A DNA stretch of 64,000 nucleotides from NCBI GenBank assembly GCA_973895155.1, contig OZ316892.1, positions 7,750,001 to 7,814,000 of the forward strand. Reading direction: 5' to 3'. Source of the stretch: Marsupella aquatica. Lineage: Eukaryota; Marchantiophyta. Shown here in pieces: positions 1 through 10,369 of the stretch. The notes below the pieces were generated by a model. It searched no databases. It was not told the DNA's origin and saw only the letters and a program-made list of their open reading frames with translations. A program made the position numbers and the translations under genes. Each line of letters starts with the position of its first letter. Position 1 is the stretch's first letter.

Positions 1-3000
1 TCAACTTTAACTTTAAAAACACGTACCGCCAAGAGGTCCTGATGGAAGGATCTGAGGAAGGGAGTAGAGAAGGCAATCATCATCGTTATCAGGCCGCTCT
101 TGTAACCCATACTCCTTGATGACATGCTCTATTTGATGATCCGTGAGTTGATAGCTCTCATTGAGGATGTCAAGGATATCGTCCCTCACTTCAAAAATTG
201 ACTTCTTCTTCAAAATCTTTCTCCGGAGGAGGTTTTCAAATGTCTCACGCTTCGGACATTTTGGCTCTTCGAACGATGGATACAATGCGTTGAAGTAGTC
301 AGACAAGAGGTCGTGGCTCTCGACAGGGCAAAAACTTGTCACAAATATAGAATTCCCCTATGTGAGAGAATCAATTGTGTTCATTAGTCATCAAATTGAG
401 TTTAAACTTGCGAGAAACATGTAAATTTAAATAAATTCAGAAATCACACTTACCATTAAACATTCGATGAGACGACGATTGTCACCAAAACAAACAACGG
501 AATCACCAGAGGATAGAAATAGTTTCACAAGATATGAAAAATATGTGGCAGTTTTCTTGTCGCTGAGACTCTCCGCGACGTCGACTTTGTCATAATTTGC
601 AAGCTTCCCCCTCAAGGAGTCTCTCAAAGATGACTCCTTTTCTTCAGGAAGCGTCGAAGCCACAAATGCTTCATCAAACAAGGAATACAAGACATATTGT
701 GTTCTTCGGCCTTCTGCTTCTAGCAAGATGTCATTTTTGTCTTTTTCGGAGCTCCGAAAAGTGATTTGGGCGGGGAGACATATGTATTTCTTTGTTGGAG
801 TGATGCCTTGCATGACGTTGATAATCTCCAAAGGGTTGACTATCAGCACAACTTTATGTCGCACAGCTCCAATAGTAGAAGTTGCTTGGAAAAACTGATG
901 ATAGAAATGATGGTCGTATGGACCATACTCAGATGTCCTCGTCGAATCAAAATAGAAAAGGTCCACTGGTGTATTCTCATAGGTTTGGGACAAACCATCA
1001 AAAAAGTTCTTTCCTCCAAACCCTTCAATCGATTGCAAATGAAACAAAACATTTTTTTCACCACAAGCAAATTTCTGTTTCGGTCGACAGATCTTGAAAT
1101 TGAGTCGACCAAACCTTTGAAAGAAGCCGGAATAAGATAGATCAGTTCTGCCCAATTCATGTTGTTGAGCCTTCCAGATTGATATAGGCCAGGAGGTAGC
1201 AACTCCCTTAGCATATGCATCCGCTGCCCATCAATATGGAAAAAGCTGCAAACATCAGCAACCTTCTCCTTCCTCTCATCTTTGCTCAAAATGCAGAATT
1301 CGTTGATTTTGCTTCTCTCAGTGAACTCCAACAAAAATATGCATTCAAAAATATGCTTATTCATTTTCTCGAGGCAAAACTCCTCAAGTGACCTCCACCC
1401 TTCCATTTGAACAGGGTCATAATTCTTGTCATTTGTCCTATTTGGGAAGAGCAACACCTTCTCTCTCGAAATCAAATACTTTGCCAGCTTTTTCAGATCT
1501 CGATCTTCAAGACCTTGCATATGCCGGAAAAACCTTCTCCGGAGATGCCACATTGTTCTATCCTGATATGGCTTTGCTATGTGTTGGAGAACTTTATTTG
1601 AGTGGATGAGCAGACCATCTTCTGAGAGACATTGTCAAACTTCCATCTAGAGCTCAAATGTGTCGTCCTTCATCTCAAACAAAAACGGTGCCATCTCGAT
1701 GAATCTCATGTTTCCATTGACCATCACAGCTGTTGGGTACGCAATATGGGCCGCTGCACAAAATGGCTGCAAATGTAGAAAGTTAGAAAGATAATAATAA
1801 TGAAGATCTCAGGATCCCACGGAACATTGTTCCGCGGCTCGAGCTCTTTCAATTATTTATCAAATGACCCAAGTCAAAGAAAAATTAACATACCTTCCAC
1901 ATTGAATTTGCTTTTTGTCCGCTCAATGATGGTGGTCTCCCGGCCGACACCCATATTTTCCTGACTTGCTTTGCCATCAGAAGAAACTGACTTTCTGGCA
2001 TTGTTGCCTTGTTCATGTTGTTCAAAGCTTGTGAGAGGCCCATAATCTTCGTATTCCCAACGAGATTGAACGGTGTCCAGAAGAGAGAGGCTGTCACCAT
2101 GAGGAGTTCCTCTTTTTTTTTTGAATCAAATTTTGGATCGGAAATCAGCAATTTGTAAGCCTCAATCGTATGATGTCCTCCAATTATCCAGAAGTAGCAG
2201 TTCTTCACATCTTCAAGTGTTGGTCAAGACTTGAAGGGAGCTCCATTGTAGAATGGATCTTTCTCAGCTTTGCTTGCATCCCACTGGACTGGAACGAGGT
2301 AGACTCGAGTCTTCTCAAGTGCAAGGGAAGAATGACCCATCATTGAGCCCTTCAGAACTTCACAGTATTTCCGATCAAAGACTCGGCATTTGTAGTCATC
2401 GGGTCCTAATTTACATCGAAGTGTTGCCAGCTCAAAGGATTTTCCTTCAAACAAAGTCACTGATTTATATTCATTCAGAAGATTACTAAACATTTCCTTT
2501 GCGTTCTTGTCGTTAACTTCCTCTGGCAGATTTCTCGGACGGATCTCCCCTTTTCTCCCTACGATGAAGTCTCGAACAAAATCTTCCTTACTCCACTCAA
2601 AAATACTCGTGAAGTAGAAGGTAAGAGTATCTCGCGGAAACTACTTCTGGTGTTATTGGAAAACGGATGTCTTCATTGAGTAGTCGGTGGGAAGTGAAAT
2701 CTCTGTACTTCTTTGTCTTTTCCAACTCCACGTCAATCCCTGCTTGGTCAAACTTGTTGTACTCTGGGAGCCTCAAGCAAACAACAATTTTGGGTTGCTC
2801 CTCAATATCTTCCAGCAAAAGGCAGAGACACTCTTGATACTTGGCAAGACCAAGGTTTCGTTTGAAGAATGAACCGACTATCTTGTGGTCGGCTATTATG
2901 GAGAGTGACTCCGTCTCGACACAAAGAAAAAGGCATCCCCCATACCAAACCACCCCCCATCTCTGACATTTCTCCATCTTCAAGGGATGGACTGATTTTG

Positions 3001-3119
3001 ACTCGTCACAAAAAACCTTTGGAATCAACGTCACGACGAGTCACCTTCCAAACTTTATTCCTTCGGGGTGTTTTGGACTGAGCCTTTCTTTTTGACGATG
3101 AAGTCATTGTGGAATCCAT
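1..3119 (-). pseudogene. Decayed multi-exon gene: ParB-like segment followed by a possible methyltransferase-like C-terminus; 3' end off the window
   Basis: I do not recognise this as a named gene. A start at 3119 gives a basic, NLS-like N-terminus (SSSKRKAQSKTPRRNK). At 2224-1902 a block with WIIGGHHTIEAYK, preceded by VYLVPVQW, resembles the core of ParB/sulfiredoxin-like domains (inference). An AAG|GTATGT donor ends that exon near 1902. Reading resumes from about 1750 to 427 and, after an intron, from about 350 to 13. The last part has VDLFYFDSTRTSEYG and DSVVCFGDNRRLIE, placed like motifs IV and I of permuted DNA methyltransferases, but the DPPY and glycine-rich residues are not intact. 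Breaks: an in-frame TGA at 2224-2226, and frame changes near 3040, 2630 and 1100. Palindromes at 1821 and 3163 sit in an intron and upstream of the start. Confidence 0.45.
1821..1833. repeat. Isolated GGAACA-T-TGTTCC palindrome in an intron
   Basis: Perfect 6-bp arms around one central base, flanked by CpG on both sides. Same family as the clusters at 4.5-5.2 and 12.5-13.1 kb. It lies in the intron between the ParB-like exon and the following exon. Confidence 0.8.
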
Positions 3120-3162
3120 TTGCACAAAAAAACGATTAGGAGAGTCATGCTTGTCAACTGGC

Positions 3163-3175
3163 GGAACACTGTTCC
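3163..3175. repeat. Isolated GGAACA-C-TGTTCC palindrome upstream of the ParB-like gene
   Basis: Perfect copy of the palindrome, lying between the end of the F-box-like ORF (3265) and the start codon at 3119. It could be in a 5' leader or promoter (inference). Confidence 0.8.
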
Positions 3176-3264
3176 GTCTTCTAAGGAGTTAATAGAACAA
3201 TATCCCAAAATGTCATCCGCGCATTTTATTGAAAAAATTTGGAATACATCAAGTCCTTGAGTAC

Positions 3265-3807
3265 TCATTTTGGTAGGACCTGGAATCTCTTCTGGACTAC
3301 TTCCCTCTCCTCAACATCTAAACTTTCCCACAACAACCAGAATAAGCAACTGTCCAACGGAAGAAGTGATCCAAGTATCTCAATATTTGGAAACTCGTAG
3401 AGGTTGTCTCTAAAGATGTGTAGCAGATGGCGCGATATTAAAAGGTTGGCTTCTGGAATGGTAGAAAGTTCATCGTTGATCTTCTCTATTTTCTCGTTTG
3501 CTTCTATCAGAGCAAACCAAAATTTTGTATGTTTTACTAAAAATTGCCACTTCTTGTTGCATGACGCAAGTCTGATCATGGCAGTCGTCCTCGAGACAAA
3601 TGATTCTTGATCAAGTCCTCCGCATTGAAGACTGTGATCCATCAAAAGAGGCCAAATTTTGTCAATCACCAAACTGTCTGGCAGACCTTGCATGTACAGA
3701 GAATCGGGATTGAGCCTTTGTCTTTCAAATTTTGCCACTTTCTCAAGATCTTTGAGTAAATCGCAAACCTTCTCAACCTGCACGGCTCTGCTAGAGACTT
3801 CGTCCAT
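3265..3807 (-). CDS. F-box-like protein or exon, 180 aa
   Basis: A single open frame starts MDEVSSRAVQVEK and ends RFQVLPK. The centre reads LPDSLVIDKIWPLLM, then RLASCNKKWQFLVKHTKFW, the LP...I/L...L...S.+W...+....W spacing of an F-box helix bundle. The C-terminal part (YEFPNIEILGSLLP) matches in register the tail of the upstream unit at 4394-3840 (YRKYPEIKFLGSMP), so the two are tandem relatives. F-box proteins are substrate adaptors of SCF ubiquitin ligases; no substrate-binding repeat is visible here, so any role is inference. It could be a separate short gene or one exon of a larger mobile-element gene. Confidence 0.5.
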   Translation of the reverse strand: MDEVSSRAVQVEKVCDLLKDLEKVAKFERQRLNPDSLYMQGLPDSLVIDKIWPLLMDHSLQCGGLDQESFVSRTTAMIRLASCNKKWQFLVKHTKFWFALIEANEKIEKINDELSTIPEANLLISRHLLHIFRDNLYEFPNIEILGSLLPLDSCLFWLLWESLDVEEREVVQKRFQVLPK

Positions 3808-3839
3808 CCTGTCGGATTGATCAAACGGAACTTATTATT

Positions 3840-4394
3840 AGCAAATTCTATCTAGATTTGAAGCCATTCTCAAGATATCCGGTTTTGTAACAGAGTAGAG
3901 TAAAATCCCATTTTTTGATGGGATACAGGAGGTCATATGCCTTCGTGAATGTTTCTTGAAGGTTCTTGGGCATCGATCCCAAAAATTTAATTTCTGGATA
4001 CTTTCGATAGAAGCTATAGGTAGTTTGTTCGAGAAGAGGAGCAGGAATGAAATCAATGGGAAACTTGACTTCTGTGGGGTTGAAAGTCTAAAATAGTCAT
4101 CTTGAGGACACCCATGATATACGTATTATTTATCAAGTGGCGCCATCTGCGAGAGATAGACCTCATCAAAATCAATGAATTCAATTCTGAATCCGAGAAT
4201 GAACTTTGGTCTACCAAGGTATTAAAATATCCTAGACATATATTCCAGATTAACTGCTCCACGAGTTCGTTGGGAAGCCTTGGAAGTAGACTTTTTCCCA
4301 AGAGATCGTATTCTTGCGTAAGAGAACACTGGAGTGCGATATATCTGTCAAATGTTGGGCGAAACTTATTGAAACACTTAACGCCTTTTTTCAT
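3840..4394 (-). pseudogene. Degenerate F-box-like unit, tandem relative of the 3265-3807 ORF
   Basis: The first part (4394-4053) carries LLPRLPNELVEQLIWNI and LMRSISRRWRHLINNT, F-box-like like its neighbour. The second part (4056-3840, a different frame) carries YRKYPEIKFLGSMPKN and ends in GFKSR before a stop. Joining them needs a frame change near 4060-4085. No GT/AG pair of ordinary intron size fits in that space, so I read it as a frame break. The palindrome cluster begins about 90 bp upstream of the start. Confidence 0.45.
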
Positions 4395-4481
4395 CGTGTC
4401 TGCAATCGCATGAGATTTGTATGAAAGTCAGAGTTTTTTCGCCTTGTCTAACAAACTAATATCTTACATTCTATGTCCGAC

Positions 4482-5178
4482 GGAACACTGTTCCACAGGG
4501 TGATTGGGTTGGTTTGGGCGGAAGACTTGTGATTGGTGATTGCCTTGGTTCGGGCGGAAGACTTCTCCATTGAGAGCTATGCTATTGCGGACTCTAAAAC
4601 GGATAGTACATTCGAGCAGGTGGAACAGCGTTCCGCAAGGTATTCCAGTTAGATTCACCTTGGGAGGAACCCTCTTGATTCCTGGCCCCCATTGAATTTC
4701 AGAGGAGGCGGAAGGGCATTCGAGTGGGTGGACCACTTAGATTCACCTTGAGCGGAAGACTTTTCCCTACTGGGCGGAACTCAATTTCAGAGCCGGCGGA
4801 ACACCGTTCCGTCGGGTGTTCAACTGAGGATCTGCGTGGGGTCAACCGTTTTCTTTCTTGAGCTGGATTGAATTTCAAAGGAGCCGGAACAGCGTTCCGC
4901 CTGATGTTTGACGAAGGTTCACCCAAGGCGGAACAACATTCCGATATATATATTCTCTCAAAGAGGTTTCAGAGCAGGTGGAATAGCGTTCCGCCTGATC
5001 TTGGACGAAGGTTCAAACTGGGCGGAATAACATTCCGTCATATATATTCTCTAAAAGAGGTTTGAGAGCAGGCAAAACACCGTTCCGTGGGGATTTTTTG
5101 ACCCCGTCAATCAGCGAGACACCAAAAGTATGTTGTTCGGTGTGTGACGGGGTTTCACAACGGGTGGAACACTGTGCC
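4482..5178. repeat. Cluster of palindromic GGAAC(A)-N-(Y)GTTCC repeats
   Basis: Copies start at 4482, 4622, 4798, 4886, 4930, 4980, 5024, 5073 and 5166, with a weaker one near 5211. Most are preceded by GC or TG and followed by G, giving a palindrome of up to about 17 bp. Several are embedded in longer imperfect units sharing phrases such as GGCGGAAGACTT and TGAATTTCAGAG. Spacing between 4886 and 5024 alternates 44 and 50 bp. The cluster lies directly 5' of the leftward F-box-like unit. Confidence 0.8.
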
Positions 5179-5249
5179 GTGGGGTGTGCAACGTCGTTCA
5201 AGAGCACGCGGGACACCGTTCGGTGGAATAAGTGGATCCCATCAAGAAG

Positions 5250-5890
5250 GAGAAGACTGATGAAGAGGATCTGAGATTCTACGAAAGATAATCTAAACCC
5301 AAAATTATATTCGTACAAGAAAGCACGGGATTCGTTTAATGCATCAAATCAATGACTGGTTCCTAAAAGAGAGATTGGATTGTCACCTGAATCCGCAAAC
5401 GATATAGTGTGAGATCTTTGTGAGTGATTGATGAAAGAGAGGCCTGCACCTGAATGAGGAAACCTAGCATTACTTAAAACATCCATTAACATCCACTGAG
5501 ACTGAATTGTCATAAGAACTATCACTAGCAGACTGAAGCAGCTGGAAACTACAAGCCCTAAAACAAGAAGCCATGAAAAGACCTCTTCAAGTGTTCAAAC
5601 ATGTACAGTAGAACATACACAAAGTGGACAATTGAAGTTACAGGATAAATCTGACATTACCAATCTCAGGAGAAGGAGCTGTCAAGCAGGAGGAGTTGAT
5701 CACCTGAAGCTGTTGATGCCCTAAACCAGTCGATGAGCTGAATCAGTTGATGATCTGAGGAGCTGAAGTAGTTGGACAATCAAGAAGAGAATGAGTAGCT
5801 CAACTAACCAGAGAACTGAGGAGCAGCAGGAGAGCAACAGCAGCACAGTTCGAGCAGAAGTACGAGCAATAGTAGCAAAGCGAGAGTAGA
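5250..5890. other. No gene seen
   Basis: AT-balanced sequence after the palindrome cluster. No convincing coding frame, RNA gene or terminal repeat was seen. Confidence 0.6.
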
Positions 5891-5894
5891 CCTA

Positions 5895-6165
5895 AAGCAC
5901 AAATGGAATGAGTGAGCAATGAGCGTGAGCGAGTGCCCGGATGAGCGAATGAATGATCAAGCAAGTGAGGTATCAAGGGAGGAATGAGCGGGGAGGAGGA
6001 GCGAGTGATTGAGCGCAAACAAATCAAGCGAGTGATCGAGCGAGAGAGAGAGCGCAAGCAAGAGAGCGAGAGAGTGAGCGCAAGCGAGAGAGCGAGAGAG
6101 CAAGAGGGAGAGCGCGAGTGAGAGAGCGAGAGAGCGAGAGGGAGAGCGTGAGCGAGGGAGTGAGA
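5895..6165. repeat. GAGC/GAGA-rich low-complexity tract
   Basis: Repeated GAGCGAGA and GAGCGCAAGCGAGA units on the plus strand. A serine/leucine-rich open frame on the minus strand (5800-6228) is a by-product of the repeat. Confidence 0.8.
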
Positions 6166-6229
6166 AGTGAGAAGTGTTCTCGAGAGGGAATCCGGAAGTA
6201 ACGGGTTTAGGGTTAGTGAGAAGCGCAAT

Positions 6230-9200
6230 TAAGTGGTGCCTCTAAGTGAGTCCTTGAGGCATGTGTTAGGGCACCCCTAAACTAGATTAGGAAATACATC
6301 ATGGAGGAGGGATTTGGACCCCTCATATAGGCCCTCCAATCTCCAAATAAGTTGGTGCAAATAGCATGGATCCAAAATGGTACATACTCCTTATAAAAGG
6401 ACCCTTGAGAATGGTTACAAAGTAATTGAACTAAAACTAAGTATTACTGTATGTTAGTAAGTGGATACCCTATAACATCCATAAATATCATTCAGACATT
6501 GTGTATATAATGAGGCCCATGCATGGCCATTGACATGTTCAGCATTAGTCCATGATTATTTTGCAGTTGTGGGCAAGGCTCCATCCTCACTTTAGCCTAA
6601 CGGTTATTCTTACAAACGACAACATCTATGGAGTGTCTATTGATACCAAATTTTTTGCAAGAAACCAATCTTGTTTTGTAATAGTAGTCACACTATTTGG
6701 TATTAATGGAATTGGTTACATTTTTGGACAATAGCATGGACAAAACATACATTAAATTGAGAGTCAGAGCCCAGGCAACTAATTTACACTAATTTACAAC
6801 ACTCAGGCCCTCCAACTGCTTTGCCTATTTAAACAACTCATAGGTGGTGTCAACCACATAAATCAGTTATCATTAATAAAACATTTTAGTTAGAGAGAGA
6901 GAAACTCTTACAAACAACTTTGAATCAGATTGAGTGGATTAAATAATTGTCACTCTCCAATAACTGTTAGTAGAATATGTAACTCTCCCCACAAATCGTA
7001 GAACTACAAACTTATACACTAATATTAGAGTCCAATAAATATAATTTCATGCAACTTCAAACCATTCAAGTGCCACATCCTCCATAGCCCTAAACCACTC
7101 TTAAAAATGTCATGCTGTAGATATTTATTCGTGCCAAAGTGGTCACAAAAGCACGATCAAAAATGGCAATTGTTGGGCTTACCTAGCATTTTCATAGTTG
7201 AAGAAACACAAATGAATTCACTACTCAGAACCTAGTAAGTTAGTGGAAGTCAGCCGTAGAGTAACATATCTGTGAGTCCATAGAGTCAACAAATACAAGC
7301 TTGTCTGATATTGGGAGCACAAAGGAAGCACCGAGAGACCAGCAATAAAGACCATAAAAATGAATGAATTACCAAAATTATCATAAATAATGGAGACGAC
7401 CAACAACGCTTCCTCCATTGAAAGTGGGAAATTGTTGAGTATTGACAAACGACCACAAAACCACTCGAGCCCCCAGCATACACGTTGAAAAAAAAGGGCC
7501 GAGTTGAGATGGACAATAGAACAGCCAGTCTCAGAAGATGTGAGAAATGGCCCTGGTCACTCCAAGAGTGGACCGAACAAGAAAGAGTGGTCATGCCAAG
7601 ATTTTGAGTATTCTCCGGAACCCAACTAAACAGGACCACAGGAGCACTGAATGGACATACTTAAATAGATAATTTCCCATCTTAGCAAGGGCTATTGAGT
7701 ATAACAAAACTCATATCACACCATCACAAGGAATCTGCTTAATATGATCTTTAAGTTTTTTCAATCTTTATTACCTACTTGTGTGACATGGCTCCAACCC
7801 AGGTTAATGTCACATATGTAGAAGATGTTTACTTACTCCATGATCTCAAACATGGCAATTGGGTACAATATTCAAAACTCATCCTTGCACTATCTGTCTT
7901 TTGTTGTGATCAAATGGTGATAAACAGTGGAAACCTAGCATAAGACATGTTGACCAACTCAATAATTTCCATACTGCACACAATGAACACAAATCAAGCA
8001 GCTCCAAAATAATCTTTAGAAGATAGATTGCATTCAGAAATTCACAAGCATACTTAATAGAGCAAGTTCATGCCATTCATTATGCCCTCTTGAGGAGCCT
8101 AAGTAAGTGGAAACCAACAAATAGCATTCAAGAAAATCAGGAAGGTTATAAACCCACCACACATCAAAATGTGAGATGTGAACCACCATGTAGAGAGAAC
8201 CAGTGGCCATGGCCCTTAGGTGTGGCATGGGTCTAATTCCTAGGGAATGGGTTCCACCATTTTGCAGATTTTCCCTTTTCGGGGTGAAGAGCAACCCTAT
8301 AGTTGGCATAGATGCAAGGGTTCTGGAGGGTGCCCTCCTTGAGACTAGTGGCATGCCCCTTGGTCCGACTCCATCAAGAATGAAGGAGTTGGTCAAGCTT
8401 ATGGTGATAGGTAAGCTTAGAACTCTTGAATTTCTCTACAAGTTGGTGTACTCTTTCATGTGACTTTGGATGACTTTTATTAGAATATTAGAGACTACGC
8501 TCTTGGCACCGCAATTGAGTTGATAGCCCGCGCGACACCATAATAGGCGCCGCACCGCATTTGAGTTGATTGCGTACGTGGAAGAGTAGATAGAGTACTA
8601 GGTTAGATTTCACTAAATCATGTTGCATGCATCCATATATCGAGGGATGCAGTATTGTAGGCCATGCAATCTTATAGTATGCCATGTGTCATGTCAGTTG
8701 TTTACTTGAGTTGGCTCTACTGTATAAAGCCTTGAGCCCATTTCTCAGTAATTCAAGCGTTCTTTACTTTACTGTAAATACTCCAACACTCTCCACACAT
8801 GAGCTCACTCTCTCCCTCAAGCCACTTTGTTGCAATGAGCATGCATTATCACACAAGTGGCTTACACTAGCCCTGGTATATGCCTCACACACAACTTACT
8901 TACTAACCTATTTACCTCACCTAAGTCCCTAACAGTGGTAAGTTAGCCTAATTGCCGTAACCTATGAGTGACAAGACTAAGAGCAGAACAAACACCCCCC
9001 ATGTACCCCTTCTTAGTATTTCTGCTTACAAAAAGATACCTTGTTAATGTAAATTAAAGTATTAACTTTTCCTATTAAATTTGATCCAAGAATAATATAA
9101 CTTCACACAATGAGCCAACTCTAACAAACATTGTTTGAGCACTTGGTGTAAGAAAAGGGCAATGCGGAAAATGAGAGCAATCACTCAATCTCACACTACA

Positions 9201-9570
9201 CCAACATGACACCATGATCATACTTGGAGAAACTCCGTAAGGATCCATTTGATACCCGATTTGATAGCTCATGAATGATTGAGATTGAACATGTGAAGAA
9301 TGAGGGAGAGAATGCTCTCCCTCTAACCTATACCCTCCAAGGGGGACTAAGATGTGTGGGCCTAAATAAGTGGATGTTATCCTAAACTAACCAAGGGTCA
9401 ATTAACCCTAGTAAGGCCAGACTAACTATAGTCGGGAACTCGAGTCAATTCCTAAGAAGATGTCATTGAGACAAACAGACGTTGTGTCGCCCAAGATGCC
9501 GTTAAGAAAATATAGAATGTGGTGTCACATAAGATGTTCTTAAGAAAAAAACTGTCGCACAAAAAGGGCG
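6230..9570. other. Gene-poor stretch
   Basis: Only short open frames without recognisable domains or splice context. No transposon polyprotein, tRNA or rRNA was recognised. Confidence 0.55.
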
Positions 9571-9666
9571 CAGAAAATGAGTAACAACCACAAACTATCA
9601 CCAGTTCAGGCAGGCGGAGGAGGGATTCACTCGGGACCGTCTTTGAGAGCAGGAGAGGAAGCAATG

Positions 9667-10089
9667 ATGTCAAAGCGAGGGCGCGGAGGTTCCTCCGGGA
9701 ACAAGTTCCGTATGTCACTTGCTCTGCCCGTCAGTGCTGTGGTGAATTGTGCCGATAATACTGGTGCAAAGAACCTTTATATTATCTCAGTGAAAGGAGT
9801 ACAAGGACGCCTGAACAGGCTGCATGCAGCTGCAGCACGTGATCTGGTGATGGCCACAGTCAAGAAGGGGAAACCTGATCTAAGAAAGAAGGTCATGCCT
9901 GCTGTCATCGTTAGGCAAAGGAAGCCGTGGCACCGCAAAGACGACGTGTTTATGTACTTTGAAGATAATGCGAGAGTCATCGTGAATCCAAAGGGAGAGA
10001 TGAAAGGATCTGCGATCACGGGACCAATTGCGAAGGAGTGTGCATATTTGTGGCCTAGAATTGCAAGTGCCGCGAATGCCATTTTGTAA
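9667..10089 (+). CDS. RPL23: 60S ribosomal protein uL14 (L23) intronless copy, probable retrocopy
   Basis: 140 codons from [17 protein letters not shown] to SAANAIL with no intron; full family length. The upstream in-frame extension to 9577 reads as former 5' leader, so I place the start at 9667, the second of two adjacent ATGs, where the conserved N-terminus begins. [18 protein letters not shown] and MKGSAITGP are kept. From family knowledge several usually fixed positions differ: [35 protein letters not shown] and [10 protein letters not shown], where a D/G-type residue is expected at the centre of each. Loss of introns plus these changes suggest a reverse-transcribed copy under relaxed constraint that has kept its frame. 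An AATAAA lies at about 10,137 but no poly-A tail is visible. The normal protein sits on the large subunit interface near the GTPase-factor site. Confidence 0.85.
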   Translation: MSKRGRGGSSGNKFRMSLALPVSAVVNCADNTGAKNLYIISVKGVQGRLNRLHAAAARDLVMATVKKGKPDLRKKVMPAVIVRQRKPWHRKDDVFMYFEDNARVIVNPKGEMKGSAITGPIAKECAYLWPRIASAANAIL

Positions 10090-10197
10090 ACTTCTTCTTT
10101 TTAGTTTTACACAGTTTGAGCACAATCATGCAAATACAATAAACTCTAGATAAGTGACACTCTCACTATCCGATTACACTAATTTTTCCATTCCTTG

Positions 10198-10366
10198 ATA
10201 AGTGCACATCCCCTAAAATTTTCACTTACTAATAAATGGCATCTCCACAGGTGAGCAGCCGTGTGACTCATTACACAAAATGTGAATACTTGCCATAAAT
10301 TTGATGTCCATAAGTCCAAATTTTCCTTTACTAAAAAAAAGGGTGTGCACTTATCAGTAAATTAAT
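10198..10366. mobile_element. Small terminal-inverted-repeat element (MITE), family B, copy 1
   Basis: About 169 bp bounded by GATAAGTGCACATCCC on the left and its near-exact inverse (GGGTGTGCACTTATC) on the right. The interior is AT-rich and non-coding. Its right half is similar to 29,820-29,935. No clear target duplication was identified. Confidence 0.6.
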
Positions 10367-10369
10367 GCA

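Noticed and set aside
4482-5178. Steroid-receptor response element interpretation of GGAACA-N-TGTTCC
   Set aside because: Animal receptors use a 3-base spacer and are absent from plants; here the spacer is one base.
5800-6228. Ser/Leu-rich 142-codon open frame on the minus strand
   Set aside because: Produced by a GAGC/GAGA low-complexity tract; no start context, domain or neighbours.
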